Notes under the pieces: model-generated
Told to the model about the DNA's origin: nothing
Database searches by the model: none
What the model saw: the letters and a program-made list of their open reading frames with translations, nothing else
In this document: in pieces, positions 1-11,299 of the stretch
Layout: each line of letters starts with the position of its first letter
How positions within the stretch are numbered: position 1 is the first letter of the stretch
Origin: Thiomonas arsenitoxydans
GTDB taxonomy: Bacteria; Pseudomonadota; Gammaproteobacteria; Burkholderiales; Burkholderiaceae_C
Direction of reading: 5' to 3'
Length of the DNA: 64,000 bases
Assembly (NCBI RefSeq): GCF_000253115.1
Contig: NC_014145.1
Coordinates: 2,480,001 to 2,544,000 of the forward strand
Made by a program: the position numbers and the translations under genes

Positions 1-227
1 GGCAGCGCCCCATCGTGCTGTTCGGCGAGAGTTTCTGGCGCAAGCTGATCAATTTCGACTATCTGGTCGAAACCGGCATGATCGCCGCCGAAGACCTGGA
101 TCTGTTTCACTTCGTCGAAACCGCCGAGCAGGCGTGGGACGTGTTGGCGCGGGCCTTCGAGCTGAACGGTGCGGATGTCGGTGCAGAGGGCGACACAGAG
201 GCTGAATCCGAGCCTGTTGCCCCATGA
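1..227 (+). CDS. LOG-family (TIGR00730-type) Rossmann protein, C-terminal fragment
   Basis: The reading frame is open from the left edge (first full codon at base 3) to a TGA at 225-227, so only the last 74 or so residues are present. The piece starting QRPIVLFGESFW, followed by NFDYLVETGMI and a DLDLFHFVETAEQAWD stretch, resembles the C-terminus of the lysine-decarboxylase-like LOG family. Members characterised elsewhere hydrolyse nucleoside 5'-monophosphates to base and ribose phosphate; the physiological substrate here is unknown. The catalytic PGGxGTxxE region lies outside the window. The stop overlaps the arginase start (ATGA), which suggests co-transcription. Confidence 0.7.
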   Translation, partial: QRPIVLFGESFWRKLINFDYLVETGMIAAEDLDLFHFVETAEQAWDVLARAFELNGADVGAEGDTEAESEPVAP

Positions 228-1144
228 GTGCCAGCCCCGTCATTCATCTCATCGGCGCGCCCACCGACATCGGCGCTGCAGACCGTGGCGCCTCCATGGG
301 GCCGGAAGCGCTGCGCGTGGCCGGCATCGACCGCGCCCTGCGCGCTCAGGGCCTGACGGTGCTCGATACCGGCAATCTCATCGGCCCGCACAACCCTTGG
401 CAGCCGCCGGCCTGCGGCTATCGCCATCTGCCCGAAGTCATCGCCTGGAACACCGCGGTGCATCAGGCCGTGGGCGATGCCTTGCGGGCTCAAGCCCTAC
501 CCATCCTGCTGGGCGGCGATCATTGCCTGGCCATCGGCTCGCTCAGCGCAGTGGCGCAGCATTGCCGCGCACAGGGTCGCAAGCTGCGCGTGCTGTGGCT
601 CGACGCCCATGCCGACTTCAACACCCACACCGTCACGCCCACCGGCAACCTCCACGGCATGCCGGTGGCCTGCCTGTGCGGCAAAGGCCCGCAAGCGCTC
701 ACCACCCTGGGCGGCCCGGCGCCGCAACTGCAACCCTCCTGCATCCGGCAGATCGGCATCCGCAGCGTGGACGCAGAGGAAAAACGGTTGGTGCATCAGG
801 CCGGGCTCGACGTGTTCGACATGCGTTACATCGACGAATACGGCATGCGCGACGCCATGCGCCGGGCACTCGAAGGCGTGGACGCCGACACTCATCTGCA
901 TGTGAGTTTCGACGTCGATTTCCTCGACCCCGACATCGCCCCCGGCGTGGGCACCACCGTGCCCGGCGGCCCCACCTACCGCGAGGCGCAGCTTTGCATG
1001 GAAATGATCGCCGACACCGGCCTGCTGGCCTCGCTCGACGTGGTGGAACTCAACCCCGCTTTCGACGAACGCAACCGCACCGCCGAGGTGGCGGTCGATC
1101 TCATCGAGAGCCTGTTCGGCAAGTCCACGCTGATGCGCAGGTGA
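224..1144 (+). CDS. rocF: Arginase
   Basis: This 306-residue protein is of usual arginase length. It shows the binuclear manganese motifs in order: GGDH with His near residue 100, DAHAD at about 127-131, and SFDVDFLDP with Asp230 and Asp232, followed by the [10 protein letters not shown] loop. The predicted reaction is L-arginine plus water to L-ornithine and urea in the cytoplasm. The extended GGPTYREA segment fits arginase better than agmatinase. Its ATG overlaps the stop of the preceding LOG-family gene by 4 bases, so translation is probably coupled. recQ follows after 28 bases. Confidence 0.9.
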   Translation: MSASPVIHLIGAPTDIGAADRGASMGPEALRVAGIDRALRAQGLTVLDTGNLIGPHNPWQPPACGYRHLPEVIAWNTAVHQAVGDALRAQALPILLGGDHCLAIGSLSAVAQHCRAQGRKLRVLWLDAHADFNTHTVTPTGNLHGMPVACLCGKGPQALTTLGGPAPQLQPSCIRQIGIRSVDAEEKRLVHQAGLDVFDMRYIDEYGMRDAMRRALEGVDADTHLHVSFDVDFLDPDIAPGVGTTVPGGPTYREAQLCMEMIADTGLLASLDVVELNPAFDERNRTAEVAVDLIESLFGKSTLMRR

Positions 1145-1172
1145 GGCTGTCGGCGCAGCGACAATAGCGTCC

Positions 1173-3026
<1,854 letters not shown>

Positions 3027-3119
3027 TTCAGCACGCGCCGCAGACCCGGCCGCATCAGCCAGGAGATTTTGAACGCCAGACGCAACAGCCAACTTGGCTT
3101 GCGACAGGTTTGCTGATCG

Positions 3120-4103
3120 TCAGCCCCCAGCAGGCCTGCCTTCGCTTGCTGCGCCGCGCGTTTTCCACAACGAGAACAGCACGCCCGCGGCCAGCAGGCC
3201 AAAAGTCACGCTCAGGCTGATGGCCGAGGGAATCTTGCCGACCAGCTCGGCCGCGATGATCTTGCCGCCAATGAACACCAGCACCAGCGCCAGCGCGTAT
3301 TTCAGGTAGGCGAAGCGGTACAGAATGGCTGCCAGCGCGAAGTACAGCGCGCGCAGGCCCAGAATGGCGAAGATATTGCTCGTATAGACCACGAAGGGAT
3401 CGGCCGTGACCGCGAACACGGCGGGCACGCTGTCCACCGCAAACACCAGATCGGCCAGTTCCACCGTAACCAAGGCCATGAACAACGGGGTGGCGATGCG
3501 CCGCACCCGCCCGCGCGCGTCAGGCTGCTTCACCCAGAAGGCCTTGCCGTGCAACCGCTCCGTCACCGGCACCACGCGGCGAATGAGGCGCAGTATTGGG
3601 TTGCGCATCGGGTCGGGCGCATGGTCGGCGGCCCACAGCATTTTGATGCCGGTGTAGATCAGGAAAGCGGCGAACAGGTAGAGCACCCCGTGGAATTCCT
3701 GCACCAGCGTGGCGCCCGCGCCGATGAGCAGGGCGCGCAGCGCGATCACCCCCAGAATGCCCCAGAACAGCACGCGGTGCTGCAAAGCGCGCGGCACGGC
3801 GAAGGCGGTAAACACCAGCGAGATCACGAACACGTTATCGAGCGACAGACTTTTTTCCACCGCATAGGCGGTGAAGTAATCCATGCCCTGCTGGGGTCCC
3901 ACCTGCCACCACAGCCAGCCGCCAAAAGCCACCGCCACGGCGATATAGCCCGCCGACAGCCACAGGCTTTCCGTCACGCTGATCTCGCCGCCCTCGCGGT
4001 GCAACACTCCGAGGTCAAGCGCCAGCAGGGTGACGACCACGCCGCAGAACACCAGCCAGAGCCACAGCGCATAACCCAGAAACGAAGCGTGCAGAAATTC
4101 CAT
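3120..4103 (-). CDS. TerC/Alx-family integral membrane protein
   Basis: This 327-residue protein has about eight or nine hydrophobic segments and the family signature VEKSLSLDNVFV, with acidic residues inside a membrane helix. Members include Alx and MntP-like manganese exporters and TerC tellurite-resistance proteins, so metal-ion export, probably Mn2+, is the likely job. I chose the ATG at 4103 (MEFLHASFLGY); the frame stays open upstream, but that part runs through the terminator hairpin of the preceding gene. No yybP-ykoY manganese riboswitch is recognisable in the short leader. Confidence 0.85.
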   Translation of the reverse strand: MEFLHASFLGYALWLWLVFCGVVVTLLALDLGVLHREGGEISVTESLWLSAGYIAVAVAFGGWLWWQVGPQQGMDYFTAYAVEKSLSLDNVFVISLVFTAFAVPRALQHRVLFWGILGVIALRALLIGAGATLVQEFHGVLYLFAAFLIYTGIKMLWAADHAPDPMRNPILRLIRRVVPVTERLHGKAFWVKQPDARGRVRRIATPLFMALVTVELADLVFAVDSVPAVFAVTADPFVVYTSNIFAILGLRALYFALAAILYRFAYLKYALALVLVFIGGKIIAAELVGKIPSAISLSVTFGLLAAGVLFSLWKTRGAASEGRPAGG

Positions 4104-4134
4104 GATCGAGTCAAAAAAGCGTAAAGGAAGGCGC

Positions 4135-4158
4135 AAAAAAGGGGGGCCGCAGCCCCCC
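4135..4158 (-). terminator. Rho-independent terminator after the zinc-ribbon gene
   Basis: Read on the minus strand this is a GGGGGGC / GCCCCCC stem of 7 bp with a 4-base loop, followed directly by six T residues. It sits 30 bases after the stop of the zinc-ribbon gene and 32 bases before the TerC start. Confidence 0.85.
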
Positions 4159-4187
4159 AAGAAATGACACGGTTGGAGCGCAGTGTG

Positions 4188-4502
4188 TCAATCGAAATCA
4201 AACAGATCGGACAGCAGCGACTTGCGTTTTTTGTAGGGCTGCTGACCGTAGCGCGGATCGTAGGAACGCTGGCGAAAATCGCTGTCCTCGAAATCCGGCT
4301 GGCGGGTCGGCTGGGAGACAACGGGCTGGTGCGAGGTCGCTCGCGGGGCCGCCGCCTGTTCCGCCGCCGCGGCGCGCTCGATGATTTTGTCGAGCTCCCC
4401 GCGATCGAGCCACACGCCACGGCACTTCGGGCAGTAATCGATCTCGATGCCGTTGCGCTCGGCCATCACCAGCGTGATCTCTGCACAGTGCGGGCAGTTC
4501 AT
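4188..4502 (-). CDS. Small zinc-ribbon protein (zf-TFIIB type)
   Basis: This 104-residue protein starts MNCPHC and has a second pair in YCPKCRGVWLDRGEL, giving two CxxC knuckles at about residues 3-6 and 24-27 and the family's conserved GVWLDRGEL helix. The rest is a low-complexity, Ala/Pro/Gln-rich and then basic tail that ends LLSDLFDFD. Such proteins bind one zinc ion; their function is mostly unknown. The gene lies 11 bases downstream of the Bax-inhibitor gene on the same strand and ends at a strong terminator, so the two probably form an operon. Confidence 0.82.
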   Translation of the reverse strand: MNCPHCAEITLVMAERNGIEIDYCPKCRGVWLDRGELDKIIERAAAAEQAAAPRATSHQPVVSQPTRQPDFEDSDFRQRSYDPRYGQQPYKKRKSLLSDLFDFD

Positions 4503-4513
4503 CGGGTGCTCCT

Positions 4514-5215
4514 TCAGTCGTCGCTGTTCATGAAGCCGAGCAACTGCAGCAAGCTGGTGAACAGGTTGAAGATGCTGACGAACAGGCTCACCGTGGCCAG
4601 GATGTAGTTAGTCTCGCCACCGTTCACGATGCGGCTGGTCTCGAACAGAATCATGCCCGACATCAGCAGCACTACCGCGGCCGAAACCGCGAGCGACAAG
4701 GCGGGCATCTGGAAGAACACGGCCGCCAATCCGGCCAGCAGCGCCACGATCATGCCGGCAAACAGAAAGCCGCCCATGAAGCTGAAATCGCGCTTGCTGG
4801 TGAGCACCCAGGCCGACAGCCCGAAGAAAATCAGCGCCGTGCCGCCGAAGGCCATGCTCACAATCTCGCCACCGCCGGTAATCGCCAGGTAATGATTGAC
4901 GATGGGCCCCAGCGTGTAGCCCATGAAGCCCGTCAGCGCGAACACCGCGCCCAGACCCCACACGCTGCTGCTCAGCTTGTAAGTGGCGAACAGCAGGCCG
5001 AAATAGCCCACCAAGGTGAGAATGATGCCGGGATGCGGCAGCCTGAGCGCGGCGCTCACCGCCGCCACCGCCGCACTGAATGTCAGGGTCAGCGCCAGCA
5101 AGGCATAGGTATTGCGCAGCACGCGGTGCGCCGGCATAGAGGCGGAATCAGGAGTGGCAGCCGTGCCGGTGGAATACACCACGGCACTCTTGCCCCAGGC
5201 ATTGCTCTCGTTCAT
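4514..5215 (-). CDS. Bax inhibitor-1 / YccA-family membrane protein
   Basis: The protein has about seven transmembrane helices and the BI-1 family ending (ILATVSLFVSIFNLF, then LLQLLGF). Family members such as E. coli YccA interact with FtsH at the inner membrane and modulate proteolysis; related proteins are pH-sensitive calcium leak channels. Two ATGs are available. The second (5215, MNESNAWG) is preferred because GGAG lies 6 bases before it, giving 233 residues; the first is at 5227. It is divergent from the nhaR-type gene. Confidence 0.87.
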   Translation of the reverse strand: MNESNAWGKSAVVYSTGTAATPDSASMPAHRVLRNTYALLALTLTFSAAVAAVSAALRLPHPGIILTLVGYFGLLFATYKLSSSVWGLGAVFALTGFMGYTLGPIVNHYLAITGGGEIVSMAFGGTALIFFGLSAWVLTSKRDFSFMGGFLFAGMIVALLAGLAAVFFQMPALSLAVSAAVVLLMSGMILFETSRIVNGGETNYILATVSLFVSIFNLFTSLLQLLGFMNSDD

Positions 5216-5285
5216 GTTGAACTCCATAAAAGAATCAAGACAGCACGAACTTTAGAGATGTTGTCACTTCGCGTAAATTCGCATT

Positions 5286-5314
5286 TTCGACTTTTTTATT
5301 TCGACTTATTCGAA
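5286..5314. promoter_or_regulatory. Direct repeats TTCGACTT in the nhaR divergent intergenic region
   Basis: TTCGACTT occurs at 5286-5293 and 5300-5307, followed by TTCGAA at 5309-5314. The spacing between the first two copies is 14 bases. The repeats sit in AT-rich DNA just before the nhaR-type start and between two divergent genes, which is the normal place for a LysR-type operator. That the NhaR-like protein binds here is inference. Confidence 0.35.
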
Positions 5315-5333
5315 GTGATTGGGGATCGCACAA

Positions 5334-6227
5334 ATGAATTTCAAGCACTTGCACTATTTCTGGGTCACAGCCAAGACGGGCGGCATCGTGCGGGCAGGCA
5401 AGCAGCTGCACCTCACACCGCAAACGCTCAGCGGGCAGATCAAACTGCTGGAGGAATACTTCAACAAACGGCTGTTGCGCAAAAGTGGCCGCAATCTGGA
5501 ACTGACCGAGGCCGGCCAACTGGTGTTGCGTTATGCGGAGGAAATCTTCACCCTGGGCGCAGAACTGGAGGCCGCACTGCAACACGACCAACCCGCGCGC
5601 CCCACCGCGCCTCTGCGCATCGGCGTGACCGATGCCGTGCCGAAAGCCATTGCCTACCGCCTCATCGAACCCGCCCTGCAAGGCGGCGAGTCACCCCGGC
5701 TGGTGTGCGAAGAAGGCGAAATGGACGATCTGCTGGCCGATCTGTCGGTGCACCGACTCGATCTGGTGATCGCCGACGCCCCGCTGCCCGCGCACGTGAA
5801 TGTGCGGGCGTTCAACCACCGGCTGGGCCGAACCACCTTGAGTTTCTATGCCAGCGCCTCGCTGCTGGAGCGCACCACGCAGCCTTTTCCGCAGTGTCTG
5901 TCAGAGCTGCCGCTGCTGCTGCCCGCCACGTCGTCGGCGGTGCGCGCGCAGATCGATCAATGGCTGGGGCAGAACAAAATCGCCGCCCACATCGCCGGGG
6001 AATTCGAGGACGGCGCACTGATGACCGCCTTCGGCCGCGAGGGCCGGGGCGCGTTTGCCGCTCCCAGCGTGCTGCAGGCCGACATCGCACGCGAACTCGG
6101 CGTGACGCTGCTCGGGCACTGCACCGACATGCACCAGGAGTTCTACGCCATCTCGGTCGAGCGGCGCATCACTCACCACGGCGTGGCGAGAATCACCCGC
6201 GTGGCCAAGGATCTGCTGGGCGACTGA
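5334..6227 (+). CDS. nhaR: LysR-family transcriptional activator, NhaR type
   Basis: This 297-residue protein has a winged-helix N-terminus (MNFKHLHYFW, then LTPQTLSGQI) and a LysR substrate domain, and it aligns along its length with E. coli NhaR as I recall it, including the DDLLADLSVHRLDLVIADAP-like core and the GEFEDGALMTAFG segment. NhaR activates sodium/proton antiporter genes in response to Na+. No nhaA homologue is in this window, so its target is unclear. An in-frame TTG exists at 5319, but ATG 5334 fits the family N-terminus and has GGGGA upstream. Confidence 0.85.
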   Translation: MNFKHLHYFWVTAKTGGIVRAGKQLHLTPQTLSGQIKLLEEYFNKRLLRKSGRNLELTEAGQLVLRYAEEIFTLGAELEAALQHDQPARPTAPLRIGVTDAVPKAIAYRLIEPALQGGESPRLVCEEGEMDDLLADLSVHRLDLVIADAPLPAHVNVRAFNHRLGRTTLSFYASASLLERTTQPFPQCLSELPLLLPATSSAVRAQIDQWLGQNKIAAHIAGEFEDGALMTAFGREGRGAFAAPSVLQADIARELGVTLLGHCTDMHQEFYAISVERRITHHGVARITRVAKDLLGD

Positions 6228-6239
6228 AAACCCAGCGGA

Positions 6240-6749
6240 TTACGGAAAAGCGGGAATGTCGTTGTCCATCCCCTCCGAGGCCACGTTCGGGCAGCACTCT
6301 TTCATGCGATGCATGACGGACTCCACCTGCTCGTGCGCCACGTCGGCCATCACCAGCACCTGGCCCGATGCGATCGCCTCCTTGAAGCGTTCAAGCCGGG
6401 TGCTGCTCACGCTCACCCCCACCATGCTGCTGGCCCAGCTGCCCACCAGCGCTCCTGCCGCGGCCAGCGCAATGACCAGCCCGCCACCGGGAATGATGGC
6501 CATGCCCGGGATCGCCACGGCCACCAACCCGGCCACCAGGCCGGTGGCGCCGCCCGCCGCCGCACCGCGCTCGATGGCGGGAATCAGGTCGGATCGCTGA
6601 GCCACGCCCGCCTCGGGCAAGTCGCCCATCGGCGTTCCCTCCCGCGCCAACACGTGGATGTGCTTGTCTGGAATACGGGCCAGCAGCAGGCTGTCGACCA
6701 AAGCGTGCGCGCTATTTACATCCGGCGCGAGAAAAAAGAGTCTGCGCAT
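6240..6749 (-). CDS. Glycine-rich membrane-associated protein with an N-terminal small-domain fold
   Basis: This 169-residue protein begins MRRLFFLAPDVNSAHALVDSL, continues with a small alpha/beta region, and has two Gly/Ala-rich hydrophobic hairpins (AAGGATGLVAGLVAVAIPG and a GGGLVIALAAAGALVG stretch), ending in a soluble tail. This resembles bacterial proteins annotated as DUF1269-like or general-stress glycine-zipper proteins, but I do not recognise the family firmly. The start at 6749 follows AGGAGACACTT. It converges on nhaR with 12 bases between the genes. Confidence 0.6.
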   Translation of the reverse strand: MRRLFFLAPDVNSAHALVDSLLLARIPDKHIHVLAREGTPMGDLPEAGVAQRSDLIPAIERGAAAGGATGLVAGLVAVAIPGMAIIPGGGLVIALAAAGALVGSWASSMVGVSVSSTRLERFKEAIASGQVLVMADVAHEQVESVMHRMKECCPNVASEGMDNDIPAFP

Positions 6750-6928
6750 AAGTGTCTCCTGATCAATTGACCGCCTGCACCAAAGACGCCACTGTCTCCG
6801 TTTGGCTGAACTGACCACAAGCGTAAGGGGGAAATATGAAAACAGACTTAGGGTTTTGTCGTAGTTGGCGATAGTGCACCGCAAACCAGATAGAGCCTCA
6901 GGGCGGTCGCAGATCGGCTACAGTTCTA

Positions 6929-6946
6929 ATTGACGTAAACGTCAAT
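6929..6946. promoter_or_regulatory. 18-bp palindromic operator before icmF (LiuR-like)
   Basis: ATTGACGT-AA-ACGTCAAT is a perfect inverted repeat of two 8-base arms around a 2-base centre, ending 45 bases before the icmF start codon. From memory it resembles the TTGACGT/ACGTCAA sites proposed for MerR-family LiuR-type regulators of branched-chain amino acid and acyl-CoA catabolism in proteobacteria. The palindrome is seen directly; the regulator is an inference, and no such gene lies nearby. Confidence 0.6.
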
Positions 6947-6991
6947 CAATCATGCCGCTGCGCCATGCACGCTGCGTCGAAGGAGACCGCG

Positions 6992-9900
6992 ATGACCGAC
7001 TTGTCCGAGGCCAAAGTGCTGGCCGCCTATTCGCCGCAGCAGCGGCTGCGTTTCGTTACGGCCGCCTCGCTGTTCGACGGCCACGATGCGGCCATCAACA
7101 TCATGCGGCGCATCCTCATCAGCATGGGGGCCGAGGTCATTCACCTGGGCCACAACCGCTCGGTGGACGAGATCGTCACCGCGGCGATTCAGGAGGACGC
7201 GCACGCCATCGCCATTTCCAGCTATCAGGGCGGGCATGTGGAATTTTTCCGCTACATGATCGACCGGCTGCGCGAACAGGGCGCGGGGCATATTCAGGTG
7301 TTTGGCGGCGGCGGCGGTGTGATTGTGGCCGACGAAATCGAGGCGCTGCAGCAGTATGGCGTGGCCCGGATCTACAGCCCGGAAGATGGTCAGCGGCTGG
7401 GTCTGCAAGGCATGATCGGCGACATGCTGCAACGCGCCGACCGCCCCCTGCCCGCGCTGGACGCAATGCTGGCGACTGCCGCGCTGCCGAATTCGACATC
7501 CTTGCTCGCACGCCTGATCACGCAGATTGAAAACGGCACTGCCGACGCGGCGCTGATGCACAGCCTTCGCCAGCAGGCTGAAGGCGCACACGGCGTGGTG
7601 CTCGGGGTGACAGGCACCGGCGGCGCAGGCAAGAGCAGTCTGGTGGACGAGCTGATCCGCCGCACCCGGCTCGATCAGGACGACGCGCTGCGCATTGCCG
7701 TCATCAGCATCGACCCTTCCCGCCGCAAAAGCGGCGGTGCGCTGCTGGGCGACCGCATCCGCATGAACGCCATCGGGCCGTGGCGCAACAGTAATGAAGT
7801 CTTTTTGCGCAGTCTCGCCACCCGGCAATCGGGCGGGGAGATCAGCGCCGCCCTGCCCGAAGTCATCGCCGCGTGCAAGGCGGCGGGCTTCGATCTCATC
7901 ATCGTCGAAACCTCGGGCATCGGCCAGGGCGATGCGGCCATCGTGCCGCACGCCGACGCCAGCCTGTACGTCATGACGCCGGAATTCGGCGCGGCCAGCC
8001 AGTTGGAGAAAATCGACATGCTCGACTTCGCCGACTTCGTCGCCATCAACAAATTCGACCGCAAAGGCGCGATGGACGCGCTGCGCGACGTGGCCAAGCA
8101 ACTGCAGCGCAACCGCGAAGCCTGGACGGCCAAGCCCGAAGACCTGCCCGTGTTCGGCACCATGGCGGCGCGCTTCAACGACGACGGCGTGACGGCGCTC
8201 TTCCAGGCCATCAAACCCCGGCTGGCAGAGCATGGGCTCAAGCTTGCCGAAGGACGACTGCCCCCAGCCGCTACACGCCACAGCACCCATCAGACCCCGA
8301 TCGTGCCGGCCGCGCGCAGCCGCTACCTGGCGGAAATCGCCGACGCGGTGCGTGGCTATCACCGCAATGTCGAGACGCAAGCGACCCTGGCGCGCGAGGC
8401 GCAGCAGTTGCGCGAAAGCGGCCGCATGCTGCACGCGGCCAACCCGCACAAAATCTCCGCAGTGCAGGCCGTGACCGATCTGGCCGAACAGCGCGAAGCC
8501 CGCATGCAGCCCGCCGCGCGCAAACTGCTGGCGATGTGGCCCGACATGCAGCGCGCCTACGCCGGTGACGAATATGTGGTGAAAATTCGCGACCGCGAAA
8601 TCCGCACTCGCCTCACCCACACCACGCTGTCGGGCACCACGCTGCGCAAGGTGGTGCTGCCGCGCTATGCAGACCACGGCGAGGTGCTGCGCTGGCTGAT
8701 GCGCGACAACGTGCCGGGCAGTTTTCCGTACACCGCGGGCACTTTTGCCTTCAAGCGGGAGAATGAAGATCCCACCCGCATGTTCGCCGGCGAGGGCGAT
8801 GCCTTTCGCACCAACCGGCGCTTCAAGATGCTGAGCGAGGGCATGACGGCCAAGCGCCTGTCCACCGCGTTCGACTCCGTCACGCTCTACGGCGCCGACC
8901 CCGACCGCCGACCCGACATCTACGGCAAGGTGGGCAACTCGGGCGTGAGCATCGCCACCCTCGACGACCTGAAGGCGCTGTACGACGGCTTCGATCTGTG
9001 CGACCCCGCCACCAGTGTGAGCATGACCATCAACGGCCCGGCGCCCACGATTCTGGCGATGTTCCTCAACGCCGCCATCGACCAGCAGATGGCCAAATTC
9101 GAAGCCGACAACCACCGCCAACCCACCGATGACGAGGCGCAGAAAATCCGCGAATGGGTGCTGGAAAACGTGCGTGGCACGGTGCAGGCCGACATCCTGA
9201 AAGAAGACCAGGGACAGAACACCTGCATCTTTTCCACCGAGTTTTCGCTCAAGGTCATGGGCGACATTCAGCAGTATTTTGTGCAGCACCGAGTGCGCAA
9301 TTTCTACTCGGTGAGCATCAGCGGCTATCACATCGCCGAGGCCGGGGCCAACCCCATCAGCCAGCTTGCCTTCACCCTGAGCAACGGCTTCACTTTCGTG
9401 GAGGCCTATCTGGCCCGCGGCATGCATATCGACGATTTCGCGCCCAACCTGAGCTTTTTTTTCAGCAACGGCATGGACCCGGAATACAGCGTGCTCGGCC
9501 GCGTGGCGCGGCGCATCTGGGCGGTCGCCATGCGCGACAAGTATGGCGCCAACGAACGCAGTCAGAAGCTCAAGTACCACGTGCAGACCAGTGGCCGCAG
9601 CTTGCACGCGCAGGAAATTGCGTTCAACGACATCCGCACCACGCTGCAGGCGCTGATCGCCATTTACGACAACTGCAACAGCCTGCACACCAACGCTTAT
9701 GACGAAGCCATCACCACGCCCACCGAGGAAAGCGTGCGCCGGGCGATGGCGATTCAGCTCATCATCAACCGCGAGTGGGGGCTGGCGAAGTGCGAAAACC
9801 CGAATCAGGGCGCATTCGTCATCGAAGAACTGACCGATCTGGTCGAAGAGGCTGTGCTGAAGGAATTCGAAGCCATTGCCGAGCGCGGCGGGGTATTGGG

Positions 9901-10273
9901 CGCGATGGAAACCGGCTATCAGCGCAGCAAAATCCAGGAGGAAAGTCTGCACTACGAAATGCTCAAGCACACTGGCGAGTTGCCCATCATCGGGGTGAAC
10001 ACTTTCCGCAATCCGCACGGCGACGCCGCTCCTGCGCATCTCGAACTGGCGCGCTCCACCGAGGCGGAAAAAGAGTCGCAACTGCAGCGTCTGGCCGACT
10101 TTCACCATCGCCACGCGGCCGAGGCGCCCGCCCTGCTGCACCGGCTGCAGCAGGCCGTCATTCATAACGAAAATGTGTTTGCCGTGCTGATGGACGCGGT
10201 GCGGGTGTGCAGCCTGGGGCAGATCACCGCCGCGCTGTTCGAGGTAGGCGGCCAATACCGGCGCAGCATGTAA
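6992..10273 (+). CDS. icmF: Fused isobutyryl-CoA mutase IcmF
   Basis: This 1093-residue fusion protein has an N-terminal adenosylcobalamin-binding domain (FDGHDAA, His at about residue 31, and GGGGGVIV), a middle G3E-type GTPase chaperone with a P-loop GTGGAGKSS near residue 208 and an NKFD base-specificity motif, and a C-terminal acyl-CoA mutase TIM barrel. It interconverts isobutyryl-CoA and n-butyryl-CoA; IcmF enzymes can also act on pivalyl- or isovaleryl-CoA. I chose the ATG at 6992 because AGGAGA lies 5 bases before it; an upstream in-frame ATG at 6965 lacks one. A perfect palindrome upstream may be its operator. Confidence 0.95.
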   Translation: MTDLSEAKVLAAYSPQQRLRFVTAASLFDGHDAAINIMRRILISMGAEVIHLGHNRSVDEIVTAAIQEDAHAIAISSYQGGHVEFFRYMIDRLREQGAGHIQVFGGGGGVIVADEIEALQQYGVARIYSPEDGQRLGLQGMIGDMLQRADRPLPALDAMLATAALPNSTSLLARLITQIENGTADAALMHSLRQQAEGAHGVVLGVTGTGGAGKSSLVDELIRRTRLDQDDALRIAVISIDPSRRKSGGALLGDRIRMNAIGPWRNSNEVFLRSLATRQSGGEISAALPEVIAACKAAGFDLIIVETSGIGQGDAAIVPHADASLYVMTPEFGAASQLEKIDMLDFADFVAINKFDRKGAMDALRDVAKQLQRNREAWTAKPEDLPVFGTMAARFNDDGVTALFQAIKPRLAEHGLKLAEGRLPPAATRHSTHQTPIVPAARSRYLAEIADAVRGYHRNVETQATLAREAQQLRESGRMLHAANPHKISAVQAVTDLAEQREARMQPAARKLLAMWPDMQRAYAGDEYVVKIRDREIRTRLTHTTLSGTTLRKVVLPRYADHGEVLRWLMRDNVPGSFPYTAGTFAFKRENEDPTRMFAGEGDAFRTNRRFKMLSEGMTAKRLSTAFDSVTLYGADPDRRPDIYGKVGNSGVSIATLDDLKALYDGFDLCDPATSVSMTINGPAPTILAMFLNAAIDQQMAKFEADNHRQPTDDEAQKIREWVLENVRGTVQADILKEDQGQNTCIFSTEFSLKVMGDIQQYFVQHRVRNFYSVSISGYHIAEAGANPISQLAFTLSNGFTFVEAYLARGMHIDDFAPNLSFFFSNGMDPEYSVLGRVARRIWAVAMRDKYGANERSQKLKYHVQTSGRSLHAQEIAFNDIRTTLQALIAIYDNCNSLHTNAYDEAITTPTEESVRRAMAIQLIINREWGLAKCENPNQGAFVIEELTDLVEEAVLKEFEAIAERGGVLGAMETGYQRSKIQEESLHYEMLKHTGELPIIGVNTFRNPHGDAAPAHLELARSTEAEKESQLQRLADFHHRHAAEAPALLHRLQQAVIHNENVFAVLMDAVRVCSLGQITAALFEVGGQYRRSM

Positions 10274-10359
10274 GACTTATCATTTCGCCACTCCGCTGCG
10301 CAGCGAGTCGTTGCCAATTTCGGTTTCCTGTTCTGCGCGGCGGTTTTTTATTTTCTGTC

Positions 10360-11295
10360 ATGTCCACCTCCCCCGCCTCGCTCCGCGCCAGCGCCTTGAT
10401 GCTGCTGGCTTCGCTCATCTGGGGCACGGCCTTCGTCGCCCAGACCGCGAGCATCGGCACGGTGGGGCCGTTCTACTACACCGGTCTGCGTTTCATGCTG
10501 GGCGCTGCCGTGGTGCTGGCGGTGATGGCCTTGCGTCGCCGTCCCGATCCGGCCGCACATCCTGCCTCAAATCCGCGCAGCCTGCTGCGCGACGGCGGCC
10601 TGCTCGGCGGGGTGGTGGCCATCTCCATTTCCCTGCAGCAGATCGGGCTGGAATCGACTACGGTGGCCAACGCCGGTTTCATCAGCTCGCTCTACGTCGT
10701 GCTGGTGCCGCTGCTGGGCCTGCTGTGGGGGCGGCGCGTCGGTGCTGGCGTCTGGCTGGGTGCCTTGCTGGCCGCAAGCGGCATGTACTTTCTCAGTGTG
10801 CGCCAGGGCTATAGCGTGCGGCATGGCGACTGGCTGGAGTTGGGCGGTGCGCTGTTCATCACCGTGCAGTTGCTGCTGCTGGGCCGCATGGCGCCGCGCC
10901 ACGACCCGCTGCAACTCGCCGTAGTGCAGTTCGTCGTCTGCGGCCTACTGTGCCTGGGCGCCGGGGTGCTGGTGGAATCGATCAGTCTGGAAGCGCTGCA
11001 GCGCGCGGCCTGGACCATTTTCTACGGCGGCGCGCTGTCGGTGGGCGTGGCCTACACCCTGCAAGTGGTGGCGCAGCGGCACGCCGTGCCCGCGCATGCC
11101 GCGGTGATTTTCAGCATGGAAGGCGTGTTCGCCGCGCTCGCGGCGTGGCTGGTGCTGCATCAGTCGCTGGACGCGCGCGCCCTGTTCGGTTGCGCGCTGG
11201 TGTTCAGCGGCCTGCTGGTCTCGCAACTGCCGCTGCGCGAGCTGGCGAGCGGTTTGTTCACGCTGATGCGGCGCGTCCAGCCGGTTAACCCATAG
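10360..11295 (+). CDS. DMT-superfamily permease (EamA domains)
   Basis: This 311-residue protein has about ten hydrophobic helices in two EamA repeats. The first begins [13 protein letters not shown] and the second follows at [16 protein letters not shown]. Members export or import amino acids, nucleotide-type metabolites and other small molecules; the substrate cannot be read from sequence. The start at ATG 10360 places the first helix directly at the N-terminus. The pseudouridine synthase gene begins 4 bases after the stop, so the two are probably co-transcribed. Confidence 0.85.
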   Translation: MSTSPASLRASALMLLASLIWGTAFVAQTASIGTVGPFYYTGLRFMLGAAVVLAVMALRRRPDPAAHPASNPRSLLRDGGLLGGVVAISISLQQIGLESTTVANAGFISSLYVVLVPLLGLLWGRRVGAGVWLGALLAASGMYFLSVRQGYSVRHGDWLELGGALFITVQLLLLGRMAPRHDPLQLAVVQFVVCGLLCLGAGVLVESISLEALQRAAWTIFYGGALSVGVAYTLQVVAQRHAVPAHAAVIFSMEGVFAALAAWLVLHQSLDARALFGCALVFSGLLVSQLPLRELASGLFTLMRRVQPVNP

Positions 11296-11299
11296 ACCC

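Noticed and set aside
4104-4187. Possible yybP-ykoY (manganese) riboswitch before the TerC gene
   Set aside because: The leader is only 84 bases, half of it taken by the upstream terminator, and lacks the conserved loops.
6950-10255. A 1101-codon open frame antisense to icmF
   Set aside because: It mirrors the codon structure of icmF, has no family similarity (His/Gly/Val-rich) and no ribosome-binding site; it is a GC-rich shadow.
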